From Amphimedon queenslandica (taxonomy: Eukaryota > Porifera > Demospongiae > Haplosclerida > Niphatidae), in the NCBI RefSeq assembly GCF_000090795.2, contig NW_003546248.1, positions 1 to 64,000 on the forward strand: 64,000 bases of DNA, read 5' to 3'. The notes under the pieces are model-generated. The model was not told where the DNA came from. It ran no database searches and saw nothing but the letters and a program-made list of their open reading frames with translations. This document shows positions 32,891-50,304 of this stretch, piece after piece (position 1 is the stretch's first letter; each line of letters opens with the position of its first letter). Position numbers and translations under genes: made by a program.

Positions 32891-33841
32891 ATGGATGATG
32901 AATGGAACAGCAATCTTGATGTACAAGATGATGATGTTGAGATACAACCAGTGACCTTTCCTAATGAAAATATACCTAGAGTGCCATTAGAAGAACCTCA
33001 AGCAACAATCCTTCAAGAAGAACACAAAGAGAAATTGGGCAATAAGCCTGTTCACATTCTTTTCACTGGACTGGCTGGTGCTGGCAAGTCGACTCTTGTC
33101 AATGTCATGCTGGCAAAAGTTCTAGCACAAACTGGCTGTGGACCAGATTCCATTAAAGCTTCAAAAAGTTACTATGAAGGAGAGTTTGAGGGAGTACAGC
33201 TACGAGTGTATGATACATATGGTTATAGTACTGAGAGTAACCACAAAATACCTAAGAGTGACAGTTTTGATCTCATCTTGATATGCATAAAAATAACCAA
33301 CCGTCTTAGTGATAGCGAAATCAAGTTGCTGAAAGCTTTAGGAAAAGCACTTGATAAGGAGGCATGGAAAAGGACAGTTATTGTTCTAACGTTTGCTAAT
33401 CTTCTTCTTCAGGATAGCAAGATCAAATATTTGGCATCAGAAGAGGCAAAATGCCAAGCAATGAAAGACCTAATGGAGGATTACAAGAGATCAATCACAA
33501 AGCACCTTGAAGGCCACATGGATAAAGAAACAGCTCATAGCATACCTTTCTGCCTAGCTGGAGAGTCTCACCCACATGATCCGACAATAAAAGGTGTTAG
33601 AAAGTTACCCACAACAGAAGATTGGCTCGTTGATCTGTGGGAGACATGTGCAAACCGTGTTAACCCTGAAATTAGATCATGGTTTGATCGTTTGATTGAG
33701 ATAATACTGGAACTACTCTCAAGAATAAAAGAAAGAAGACAACAACAACAGCATGATGAAAAAATTGAGCTTAAAGAGCATGCTAAACAGCGAGTTGAAG
33801 AAAAAGACAATCAAGAGGAATCAAACCATATTGAATTGTAA
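32891..33841 (+). CDS. AIG1/GIMAP-like GTPase 6
   Basis: Single exon. ATG 32891 (MDDEWNSNLD) gives 316 residues and aligns with the start of copy 5; an in-frame ATG at 32813 would add 26 residues with no counterpart in the other genes. G1 is LFTGLAGAGKSTLVNVMLA, the G3 region is VYDTYGYSTESN, the G4 position is VLTFANLL and G5 is FCLAGESH. The tail is longer than in copy 5 (KIELKEHAKQRVEEKD) because copy 5 has an earlier stop. This copy lies next to the functional 3' end of MCM2, tail to tail, 156 bases away, and so occupies the right edge of the array. Confidence 0.8.
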   Translation: MDDEWNSNLDVQDDDVEIQPVTFPNENIPRVPLEEPQATILQEEHKEKLGNKPVHILFTGLAGAGKSTLVNVMLAKVLAQTGCGPDSIKASKSYYEGEFEGVQLRVYDTYGYSTESNHKIPKSDSFDLILICIKITNRLSDSEIKLLKALGKALDKEAWKRTVIVLTFANLLLQDSKIKYLASEEAKCQAMKDLMEDYKRSITKHLEGHMDKETAHSIPFCLAGESHPHDPTIKGVRKLPTTEDWLVDLWETCANRVNPEIRSWFDRLIEIILELLSRIKERRQQQQHDEKIELKEHAKQRVEEKDNQEESNHIEL

Positions 33842-33997
33842 CATTTTTAAAATTCCCTTCCCTTTGCATTATTAATGTCTGTCTTTGTGATTTATGTGCT
33901 TGTAAAGTTAGCAGAATACACTGTAGTTAGTTTATTCATAAGATATTAACTAAGATGAGGATATGAAGTACTCATGAACAATCCCTCCTTCTCTCTC

Positions 33998-39774
<5,777 letters not shown>

Positions 39775-40042
39775 TGTCAGTGCTTAGAGGAGAGAGAGGG
39801 TGGATTTTATTTCCCGCGAAAATAAGGCACTACCCGCCAAAGTACCACGTGATGTTCACGTGTAAATCACGTGATAATAATCAGTCAAGCCGCCATTTTA
39901 AAATTAATTTAAGCCACGCCTATAGTTAAAATTAAAAGGCGTGGTCAATCAGAATTTTTTTCTGCTTTTGCAGCAGTGCAGCAGCCTCTATCTCTCAGCG
40001 ATTGGAGAGAGAAAAAAAAGGAGATAAAGAGGAGGCCAGAGG
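39775..40042. promoter_or_regulatory. Bidirectional promoter with E2F-type sites, MCM2 / TPRA1
   Basis: The 268 bases between the two start codons contain TTTCCCGCGAA (39810-39820) and CCCGCCAAA (39833-39841, reverse TTTGGCGGG), both matching the E2F consensus TTTSSCGC in its variants. Three CACGTG-type boxes follow at about 39845-39871 (CCACGTGA, TCACGTGT, TCACGTGA). E2F sites fit MCM2; the E-boxes may serve either gene. No TATA box. Confidence 0.65.
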
Positions 40043-42089
40043 ATGTCTGTGATCCCGATATCTAATATATCAGACGTCACGTGGTGTACTCTCCTCAATG
40101 ACACGAGCAAAGTCTTTTGTGTGATCATGCAAACATACACTATACCCCACTCAAAGTAATCTGTACTAGTAATAACAATGTGTGATATTTATTGCTAATT
40201 TTTAGAGTTCGTCTCTACGATGTCTTTATTTTATTCTGTAATGTTATTTTTGTAATATTTTTACTCTTGCAAATTGTACCGACTGTGAAGAAACTCCGAC
40301 TAACGTGGCCGCTATTCAGTATCCTTTACTGCCTGGTGAGAGACATTTTAAACAAAATTATGATCAAAAAATGGGATTGCTTTATTTGCAGATATTTTTG
40401 ATACCAGTCGTTTGCAGCATAAGAGGGATTCTGGCCATGATTCTTGGTCACCAACACTTAGCAGCTAAAGTAAAAAAAAAGATTATAAATCATTATATAA
40501 TTACACAAAATGTTTATCATTATCAATATTCCCTGTCATAACTATCACACCTCTTGTTTACATCATGACTCTTACTCTTCCCCCTTCACTATACATGTAG
40601 TTATTGCACTATATCTTAAGAGGGATTATACTAGCTACAGAAATATCTGTTGTTGTATTTGGTCTTGCAATCAGTAAGTTAATAACAGTGATGCATTTGT
40701 ACTGATGTCATATGATATACATGTTTTGTAAAAATATCCCCCCAAAATATTTTTATTTGTAATTTAATCTTTACCTACTCTGCCTTCTATCTAATTTTTT
40801 CATAGAATTTTTTATTGATTCTCGATTAAAGTTAACAGTGACAGTCCTCATTATTTCTTTGATTTCACTTATTTTTACGACAACTCAAGTTAGTCATACA
40901 TGTAAAATAGAATGATAATCCACTCATTAATAATTTGCTTTCTTCTCTTTTAGTGTTTGTTAGATGTCCTTAAAGTTTATTATCCTCTTGTGTGTGAAAC
41001 ACACGGTCTCTTCACTCATGGAGGGATGCTCTTCACCTTTACTTACTCTACCCTTTTCGCTATTGTAAATAATTCCATATTCATATTCTATTTTTAATCT
41101 TTTTTTCATAGATTTATTGCTTAATATTTTGCCTTTATGTTTTTCGTTTGTACCAGAAATGGAACCTCCCTAGTGAGTCTATGCATATTCCATTGGCACC
41201 ATGTCATTTTATCACTCTCTCCCTCTCTCTCTCTTTAATAGCAAAGAAGTCTTTTTATCGCTATGCACTTTTCCTATCATTTGTTAATACAGTTCAGTCT
41301 GTTAGTAGCATGCTTTGGTTCTATGGCACAAAGCATCAAGTGATAGGGCATGTAGGAGTCTGGTAATTAATAAATATTATTATATTTTGTATATTCACTC
41401 TATTTATTACAGTTTTATAATGATCACTTCACTCACTTACCTTATAACATTTGCTCCTGTTGTGTATTGGATTTTTTTAAGAAATTACTTCAGGTAGACT
41501 TATAAATTATCTGATATTGATACTGTTACTGCTGTGTAGAAAGTTTGATTGAGGTACATATAAACTCATCCACCCAATTTCATGCAACCAATCCATAAAT
41601 TGGTTATTCTGGTGCACCAAAATAATGCCTTTACAATTACAGTATCTAATTACGAAAACTTTTCCTTACAATAAACAGTATAAAACTATACTCTAGGGTG
41701 ATGTCTATTTTGAGTATTAACGGCAAATACATCATGTAACTATAATTTTTGGAAGGGCTTGCAACAAGCCCTGCTTAGTTGTAAACAAACATTGAAAAAA
41801 TATTAATGTGTGAAATTTGTTGATTATTATAATAAATTCTTCACATAGGATGACAAGAGGGCCTCCTGTCTCAGACACTCCAGACTCCTCAGTTAACATC
41901 AATAGAGAGGAACCCAGTAGTAGCCCTGGCCCTCGTTGGAAGTGGAAGTGGTCCCTCAGAGGAAAGAAAAGCCACCAAGTGTACATACCAATATATACTG
42001 ATAGTCAGGAGACGTCAAGACTACTCGATAAAATGACTCCCAGTTCTGTTGAAAGCTCATACAGCAGCACTGACAGTATTGACAGCTGA
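40043..42089 (+). CDS. TPRA1: Seven-transmembrane protein, TPRA1-like
   Basis: ATG 40043 (MSVIPISNISDVTW) starts exon 1, which splices so that the protein continues KVRLYDVFILFCN, matching the RVRYWDLLLL start of human TPRA1 helix 1. Hydrophobic segments follow: VIFVIFLLLQIV, FLIPVVCSIRGILAMIL, a helix at 40.6-40.7 kb, one at 40.8 kb, FVNTVQSVSSMLWF and LITFAPVVYWIFLRNYF. The acidic, serine-rich tail ends SSYSSTDSIDS, as in TPRA1. About nine exons with short GT-AG introns. The family (transmembrane protein adipocyte-associated 1, GPR175) is a conserved orphan receptor-like membrane protein. Some internal exon edges are uncertain. Confidence 0.8.
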
Positions 42090-42168
42090 TGTGTGTATTT
42101 GTTTGACTAAAGCTTCCAATCAATAATTTTTAAAATGTTATACAAATTATTATAAAAATTGTACAAGC

Positions 42169-44690
42169 TTAATTATAAGTTAATCTTTGATCGAGTGTCT
42201 CAATGAAGGAAGGTGACATTAGTTCTTGTAGTGTAAAGCCAGCATTGGTTGCTAGATATCCTTTTATTAGGTTAACTAGTGTAGGAGGACATGATGTCTT
42301 TATCTTAGCCTGTACCAATCTATACAAAACTTCAGCCTCTTCTCTTAGCTCATCATCTCTCATGTACCAAGGAAGACACATTAAGTAATCATGGAGTCCT
42401 TCATTCTCCACAATTTCTTTGAAATCGTCAGTATATGACATAGTTTGAAGGCTAAATATACCAGCACGAATACACGTTTGATAAAACCCCGGTAGTAGAG
42501 GTAATTCTTTGCAGAGAGGACTAGAGATTTTCCTGTTGTAATCGAAATAGCAAAGCGACACGTAAGGCTTGAAGGTTGACTCAAAATATCCTGATTCTAC
42601 CTCAGACTGGTGGACCTGCTTAGGTGTAGTGCAACGTAAGAACTTGTGCATTAGTGACACAATGTCAGGAAGGAACGGCTCTAGTCTACGAGGGCCTGTC
42701 TCAGAGGCTGTACCAACAAATGCAAAGAAGAGTGTAATGAAATATCTATAGTAGAAAAGAAGCATACAATGTACATTAATTAATGCAGTACAGTACTATT
42801 AAGCCTGGTTTACATTCGCCACAAAATGCAAAGCAAATGAGCACAAAATTAAATTTTGGTCAATTTTGTGTCAACTTCAATGCGTTTTTGCATCAAAAAG
42901 TCAGATCGCCCACACACTTTCTGACCGTTTCGTCAAATGTAAACCTAGCTTAATGTGACATTATATCAGTGCAGTACAGTATAATAGTTATTATTTAGCA
43001 AACATGTTATTGTTGATATTGTTGTTTGTAGTTCAATTCTATTGCTATAATTTCTTACTTTACTATAATGATACTCCCTTGGGTCAGTGCATAGCGACTA
43101 TTGCTTGATGACCATTCTTGTGCTATCTTCTTGCAGACCTCAAATATGGTGTGAGTTATGACTGGAGCTGTGAGGTAGTTGTGGGTCTGGGGCGAGTAGC
43201 TAAGACATAGGAACGTTGATATGACAGTTTGAGGACATATGATGGAATAAGAGGGTGAGAGCATTGAGAATGCTAACTGTTCAATTAGTTCTGGTGTTTG
43301 TACTATCTCAATCTGACATTCTGTCAACTCAGAGAGACTACAATAAAAGAAAATGATTGAAAATAACTGCTATAGTAAACTTTAAAAATTCATAAAAAAT
43401 ATAATTTTGATCAGCAAAATTTTTACGCAACATAAAAACATGTGTATGTATCGGAAAAATTATATAAATTATTTTCTAGCAATTTTTAATAAAATCTGGC
43501 CTGAGGCCATGTACTAATGTACAGGGACTTTCACTAGATTTTTGAGCAACTTTTAAAATTCATAAAAAATTCAATTTTGATCTGAATCAGCTCAAATTTT
43601 CTACACAACATACCAGTAAGTATATGTATGTGTATCAGGAAAAATTATAAAAATAAAGAATTTTCTTTTTTTAATTTGACAAAATTTGACCCGAGACCAT
43701 GTACTGTAGTACATGAATTTTGACCAGATTTTTGAGCAACTTTAAAATTCAATTTTGATCCAGATCAGCTTAAAATTTCTATGCAGCACAAGAACATGTA
43801 TAAAATGGAAATTTTCTCCTTTTCAATTTTGGTGAAATTTGACCAAAAACCATGATGTTTTTTGCTAATCTTACTTACTTCACAATTACATTCATTCCTT
43901 GGTACATTGTCTCTGTTAGTAGAGCATTCCCATAAGTGGCGCTCACTTTATCCAGAGGTGAGGAGAGTATAGCTTTATGAGGTGTTATCTGAACACGTAG
44001 TACAGACTTGCTTAGCTGGCTTATAATCCCGGGATGCTGTTTCATCAGAATCCTTACACCATATTTAGAAGAGAGATAAAATAGCAGGTTTAGTATGTGA
44101 TGTTCAAGCATTTGTGTGGTGAGAATGTGCTTCTCCCAAGGTATGCTGCTTAGTATCTTATGTATTTTAAGTCCTAATCGCAGTCCACCATTGCATACAA
44201 AATAAAGATGATTAGCTTCTGCTTTTTCTCGTGGCATCCTCACTAAATGAGTTTCGATAAGATTCTTAATGACAAATGGATTGAGATTGTCATCTAGCAT
44301 TCTTTCAATTGCAGGAGTCATTTTGTTGGTGATTAGAACATTAGACATATGAGTTAGTGTCAACAGCATCTGTTTCATTGATTTTAGTGTGTCCTGGACA
44401 GTAGCCAGGTCGCCATGAGTAGTGTAGGATACTGTGAGGGTGTCCCCGTCTCTAAAGTGTATGTTTCTCAGTTCCTGGTTGTCCTCGAGTACAAATGAAT
44501 TAAAATAAATTGTTTGTAGACACAGTGGTATGTGAAATTTGTCTTGTATTCTTCTCTTCACTTCTAGTCCTGTCTGGGGATACTGTGAGAATGTTAGGCT
44601 CTTGTCTTTAGGTAGTGGATAAGGCTCTTCTTCGTCACTGAAGTGAACGGTTGGCTGTAAAATTACTTTTAAAGCTAAGTTCTCCTCCAT
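42169..44690 (-). CDS. Ubiquitin-like domain protein with helical body, paralogue A
   Basis: Three exons: 44690 to about 43882, about 43342-43072, and about 42750-42169. ATG 44690 gives MEENLAL. Residues about 25-95 form a ubiquitin-like fold: GLEVKRRIQDKFHIPL, LQTIYFNSFVLEDNQELR, DGDTLTVSY. The remainder is predicted alpha-helical (FLPDIVSLMHKFL, LVNLIKGYLATNAGF) and could be armadillo- or HEAT-like, which I cannot prove. Exon 3 ends QRLTYN. The first and last blocks are nearly identical to paralogue B (44809-47042) while the middle is strongly divergent. No family name recognised; possibly sponge-specific. Confidence 0.7.
42799..42953. mobile_element. TTAA-flanked MITE
   Basis: TTAAGCCTGGTTTACATT and AATGTAAACCTAGCTTAA form the inverted ends. 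Interior shared in reverse with 1423-1571. In the last intron of paralogue A. 155 bases. Confidence 0.8.
43375..43860. repeat. Three tandem satellite-family monomers
   Basis: Three units each with TTTTGAGCAACTTT or a variant, ATTTTGATC and CAGCTCAAATTTTCTAC/CAGCTTAAAATTTCTATG, at about 165-base spacing, in the first intron of paralogue A. Less similar to each other than the monomers at 13.4-14.6 kb, so older. Confidence 0.7.
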
Positions 44691-44808
44691 TGTAAACACT
44701 GATGTGATGAGTCAGCTTGTAAAAGAATGTGAAGCAACACCCACAATAATAATTAAAAATGTTACACACAAATTAAATTTTAAAAATTATTATAAAAACT
44801 GTATAAAC

Positions 44809-47042
44809 TCAATTATAAGTTAATCTTTGCTCAAGTGTCTCAATGAAGGAAGGTGACATTAGTTCCTGTAGTGTAAAGCCAGCATTGGTTGCTAGATATC
44901 CTTTTATTAGGTTAACTAGTGTAGGAGGACATGATGTCTTTATCTTAGCCTGTACCAATCTATACAAAACCTCAGCCTCTTCTCTTAGCTCATCATCTCT
45001 CATGTACCAAGGAAGACACATTAAGTAGTCATGGAGTCCTTCATTCTCCACAATTTCTTTGAAATCACTGGCAAGAGTTATTTCCTGTAGACTAATGAGC
45101 CCAACTTGTAAACTAGTCCTGTATAATTCTGGCAATAGTGGGATGTCATTGTATTCGTCTATTGTCCTGTAGACCAGGCAAAGAATTGGTTTTATTGTAG
45201 ACCACTCATGTCCAGTCTTCACTTCAGCCTGATGGATTGCTTCGTAGTTTGTTTTTTGAAGAAACTGCTGCATGTGTGATATGACCTGGAGTAGTAGCGA
45301 ATGAAACTCCTCCTTCCTTGATAGCATTGGGCTCACAAGGGCAAGGTAAACGCTTATAAAATAACTGTAAATTGAAAAATAAAAATTAAAAATTTACTGA
45401 GCTAATTAAGCTTGGTAATAGACTAATTTTGGCTTGCACATTGATTTAATTGACACAAATTTATTGCAAATTAATTTACTTGATCATGGTGCTGTTGTGT
45501 TCAGTGACAGTTCCTTTTGAAGCTAGCCTCTTGTGACTGGATGCTTCCATAATCCTCTCTATTATCAATGGGCTGGCTATTTTATGGTGGCAGGATGGGG
45601 AGAAGCTTAAAGCAAACAGAGTTGAGAGTCCAAGGTGTGTATTTACTATGCCAAATTGAGGACAGAGCATGATTGAGGTCATCTGGTCTAACAAGTTTGG
45701 CATGCTAGCAATCTCTTCTCTAAACTCTATCAACTCAGCAAGACTAAAGAAGGAATGCAATAGATTAAATAAATTAATTATACAAGTATATAGCATATGT
45801 TATTGAAAAGGTCTTGATTGTTATGCCATTTTATAAAGTCATAGTTCTGCCTATGGTGGTCGGGACAACCACCTCAACAAATGAACCAACAGTTCATCAC
45901 TTAGACCAACCATCCAATTTACATTAATAACCATGATACATAAAGCATGACATTGTAGTCTACTAGTATGGTGTACATAAATTTAAAAGGAACACTATTA
46001 AGCCGGATTTACAATATGACGCTAGGCCAACGTAACGTCAATTTTTAATCAAAAGCATAGGCGATTTGACCTTTTCACGCATGCTTCACGCTGGAGTTGA
46101 ACCAGATTCAACTTCTGTGTCAACGTAACGTCAGGACTAGCGTCATATTGTAAATCCGGCTTTAGTCTCCAACCACCTCTACTTTTATTATAGGCTGAAC
46201 CTCATAGAATATAGATACATGATTCCTTACTTTGCCATAGTCCCTATGCCACTGTACATGATAGTTATTGCTGATCTAACAACAAAATAATAGCCATCAA
46301 GATAAGCATAGTGCATGTTAGCAATGCTAAGCTTCTCATTTGGAATAGCTTTTATTCGAAGTATTGAGCTAGCAATTAGTTCCACTAGATCAGGAAAGTT
46401 GAATAAGTAACAGCGAACTCCAATAGTGGACGAGAGGCTCCAGAAATACTTGAGTGCTGCATGCTCTAGGCACTGGAGTTTAAATGGTAGTTTTTCCCAT
46501 GGGATCCCAGCAAGGAGTCTCTTGATTTTCAAGAAGACATCAGCTCCAAAATTATGTATAAAGTAAAGGTGATGGACTTTGACTATATCTGGGGTTGTCC
46601 TCACAAACGATTCGTTTATATGATCAACGAAATTGTAATCCAAGACTTGATCATATTCCTCTTGAGTGAGACTACCTTCTAGAATAGACTCTTTGATGCT
46701 TTCAAGTTGTCCTGATACGGTGGTGATGGCATTAATGATGTCCTGGACAGTACTCAGGTCACCATGAGTAGTGTAGGATACTGTGAGGGTGTCTCCTTCT
46801 CTAAAGTGTATGTTTCTCAGTTCCTGGTTGTCCTCGAGTACAAATGAATTAAAATAAATTGTTTGTAGACACAGTGGTATGTGGAATTTGTCTTGTACTC
46901 TTCTCTTCACTTCTAGTCCTGTTTGGGGATACTGAGAGAATGTCAGGCTCCTGTCTTTAGGTAGTGGGTAGTCATTTTTATCTTTATCAACAGTTGGTTG
47001 AAGTTGTAAAGTCACTTGTAGGTAAGATTCTTCTTCTTGCAT
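44809..47042 (-). CDS. Ubiquitin-like domain protein with helical body, paralogue B
   Basis: Three exons: 47042 to about 46230, about 45743-45479, and about 45364-44809. The start MQEEESYLQVTLQ is followed by the same ubiquitin-like block as paralogue A (GLEVKRRVQDKFHIPL, VLEDNQELRNIHF, EGDTLTVSY), with only a few substitutions over 75 residues. The body (ALKYFWSLSSTIGVRC, PNLLDQMTSIMLCP, LPELYRTSLQVGLISLQ) keeps the exon phases and hydrophobic pattern of A but little sequence. The last 85 residues are again almost identical. Convergent exon ends and a divergent middle mark recent gene conversion or selection on the middle. Molecular role unknown. Confidence 0.7.
45998..46164. mobile_element. 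TTAA-flanked MITE
   Basis: TTAAGCCGGATTTACAATAT and ATATTGTAAATCCGGCTTTA are near-perfect inverted ends. The interior (CTAGGCCAACGTAACGTCAA, GTCAACGTAACGTCAGGACT) matches the element at 38337-38503. In the first intron of paralogue B. Confidence 0.85.
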
Positions 47043-47234
47043 TGTTGCTTTTGCTTACACATAGTCACACCCTATAAAGGTGGAGTTATGCATGTATGAA
47101 TAATAATTATTTGCAAACAATCAAATCAACTAAAGTTTCCAATTAATGATTTCACATGACAAGAACTATAATAATAAAGCTGCCTAACTAACAACTACTA
47201 GCCAAAGAATAAAAATGATTAATTGTTAAAATAG

Positions 47235-49889
47235 TTATCCGATCAAATTTTTAGCTTCAGTGAACAAGGTGCCAATGCTATCCTGTGCTTGCCTTTTGAG
47301 CCAAGTCTCTGCTTTCTTCACCACCAACTCCCATTCATCACTTTGTGTAGAATAGCGTGAGCGTAATACAGTAATCACAAGTACAGTAGCCCACACTTCA
47401 CCACTGGGACAGTCAGAAGGACACTTGTCCTTTATATCAGTGAAGCTCAACTGCAAGAGCGAAGCTAATTCTTCATTGAGAACCCACGAACCATTAGCTT
47501 GCTGTAGGAGGATTAGAGAAGAGAGAGAATCCACATTTGTACTGGGAATCTTGGAATCGGGTGCAAAAGACATACATGCACTGTCTTCTTCTTGCCCTAG
47601 TAGATCATCAATCACTCGTAGTTGAGGCTCTGGAGCAGACCTGGAGCTTGTAGCACCATCAAAAACTGGTGTGGTATTGGATCTCCTTGAGAAACTACCT
47701 GCCACTGAAGACAAAGCAGACCCAATGCTTGACAGGAATCCTCCTCCAAAACCTCCTTTTTTCTTTGCTTTTGTCATAAACATTGCTGAATTAGTAGCAA
47801 GTGACTCAGATTGATATTCTAGACAATCCAATTTATCTCCACGAGTCAGTACATTATCAATGGAGGCACTGCATAGATACATAACGTCTGCAAGCTGATC
47901 TCTTAATGCTGACATGCTGACCCTTGTTAGCGGCTCATTGATTGGTGTAGAGAACTCCTCATCAACAGCAATGAAGGCAGTTTCACTTGATATCACATTC
48001 GATTCTATGCTCAGCTTGATGATATCCTCCTTTGGCTGCTTCTCTTTCTCAAGCTCCAGTATCCATGTCTTTGCAGCAAGATGGTGTATAGTGCTCACCC
48101 CATGATCACTAGGGCTCTCCTTAAAAGAGACAGTGTGGGTTACATTGATGGGGTCTTCAGACGTTATTATTTGACCACTTAATGTCACTTCACCTTCAAG
48201 AGGACTGGATATGTCGCTGCTCTTTACTATTCCGTATATTGTGATCCTTTCTCCTTCGAATATCCTTGGCAGTGTTTTAGGAACCTGCTTCACATGTATG
48301 TCGTCAGAGGCAGAGAATTTGAAAGAGACTTTAACGTTGGAGAGTAAAGGCTGTAGAGCATGCTTCAAACTTCTGATCACCTAATAATGAAAGTCATAGT
48401 ACATTACAGCCTGAAGATAACTTGTATATTTTTTAATGTTTTATTGATTATTATTATTATTATCATTATTACCTTTGGTTGTAATCTTTCTCCTTCCTTT
48501 ACGAATTCAGCCGTACCATCCCCAGCAGAAGCCATTCCTTCAACAAGAGCGGAAGAAGCACCTGAACCAATACCAAACGTGAAACACCTATTATAGTAAT
48601 AATAATAAGAAAATTCACAATAACATAACAACATACATTACATTCTTGACACATGTTTAAACGACTTACTTAGCAATGTTTACATTACGTTTCACTTCAT
48701 CAATACACTCAGTGGTATTACTGACACTCCCGTCAGTTAATAAGAAGATCTGTCTAGTGAAATCTTTAATCGGATCCTTCTTGTAAATATCACGGAGTGG
48801 AGGTAGAATCTCGGTACCACCGAGATCAGCCTTCAGTGATTGTGCATGATCAATGGCTTTCTCAAGGTTCTTCTGATTATATGGAACACTCGTAGAGAAG
48901 AGACTTACGTAGCGAGAACCAAACCCATAAATATTGAAGTAGCATCCCTCGGGGAGACTCTTAAGAAAGAGTACAAGTGTCTCTGAGGCACTCTTGATGT
49001 AGCGACCGGACATGCTCCCACTTCGATCAACAAGAAACACAAACTCACACTGAGTTGAATCACTGAGTGCTGGGAACTGAGGCATGAAATTAATCATGAG
49101 CAAGTGGTCGGATTTAAAAGTACCATCACTCCCCTTTCCTTTCTCCACCACAGCTATAGGGCTATGAGGCTCAATTAGACCAATCTGAATGACCAAATCA
49201 GTTTTGAGAATGAGTGCATGCTCTTCTGATAAAGTAACGACCTTTATATCAGCATCTGCCTGCTCTTCAACAGAAATAGAGTGAGTAGCTGACGTTACAG
49301 ATGCTATGCTAGTTGCATTGTGCACTCTTAGAAGAAACTGGGAAACACCAGCTTGACCATCTACTGAAGCTTCGCTTGGTGGAGCTGGTGTTGCTCCTAT
49401 TCCCTGGGAGGTAGCTGGAGTGTATCTTGGTTTTAGCACAGCTGGGAGGGTGAAAGATAACTTCCCCTCGGCATCTATAGGTAGCTGCCAATCAAGGCTG
49501 AGCTCAATCTCTGCTTTGCTTCCTCCTGGGAGATTCCCAAGAGATACTGAAAATATATCCTTACTGAGCTCCTCCCCGAGTGCAGCAGGCAATCCGCTGG
49601 CAATGGCGTCATCATAAACCACCTTCGCTTCCTCTTTCTCTCTCACGTCTGCTTTGATTCGCCTTCCATCTATGAGTGCAGTTAAATCGGTAAGGACGTA
49701 TTTCTCCTCCAGGGGCATTCGAAACGTAACTTCCACCGGGCCAGTGTTATCATTGTCATAGATGAGCTTAATGGAGAGGCCCACCACGTAGCCATTGATG
49801 TCACCCTCTACGGCCAGAGAACGAAGAGGAAGGGCCTTCCCGCTCTCCTTTACCAGTAGCCCTACTTCTGCCTGAACTTCTGCTGACAT
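47235..49889 (-). CDS. VIT and VWA domain protein, VWA5A-like
   Basis: Three exons: 49889-48674, about 48590-48472, about 48378-47235. Residues 1-150 form a VIT domain (GPVEVTFRMPLEEKYVLTDL, REKEEAKVVYDDAI, GNLPGGSKAEIEL). Residues about 275-440 are a VWA domain with an intact MIDAS: DRSGSMSG, then the threonine in GGTEILPPL and the aspartate of LLTDGSVS. The C-terminal third has a Ser/Gly-rich linker and a conserved block NGSWVLNEELASLLQL with EVWATVLVI and WELVVKKAETWLKRQ, as in VWA5A/VWA5B. No signal peptide, so intracellular. About 820 residues. The vertebrate relative VWA5A is a poorly understood candidate tumour suppressor. Confidence 0.85.
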
Positions 49890-50304
49890 TTTCTGTGAAG
49901 ACTGTGATAATCAAAGGTGAGAGTCTGTAATTTAATTTCCCCATGACCATGATGCAGCACTCTTGGACCACACCTAGATCCTCTAGCTAGCAAGGAAATT
50001 AATGCGTGGGTGAGCTCAGAGAAAACTTATTGATTTTGGAAAGACCATGAACGAAATGCTAATGATAATAACTGTATTGGCTAAGAATGTACAATGAAGA
50101 TTAATGTATAGATTATTTTTAATAAAAGTATAAACTAATTCACAAGAGAAAACAATTCAAATAATAATGATAATAATAATAATATTAATAAATAATCATA
50201 GAACTATAGTATCTTTTTAAGTTTAGAGAACTAAACACAAACAATAATGCTGCAGCTGACAATTCATGAAACACTCGCGGAGAAATAAAGATAAACAAGA
50301 GATT
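49890..50304. other. Intergenic between VWA5A-like and twinfilin
   Basis: AT-rich with an ATA/ATT short repeat near 50165-50200. It holds the 5' leader of the VWA gene and the 3' end of twinfilin. No gene or element recognised. Confidence 0.5.

Noticed and set aside
40310-40345. GTATCCTTTACT in the TPRA1-like gene as a U12 donor
   Set aside because: Using the later GTGAGA donor keeps the conserved helix 2 (ILYCL then IFLIPVV) in frame, so the match is inside the exon and coincidental.
42203-42388. Identical small plus-strand frames at 42203-42388 and 44843-45028
   Set aside because: They are antisense shadows of the conserved last exons of the two ubiquitin-like paralogues; the identity reflects those exons.
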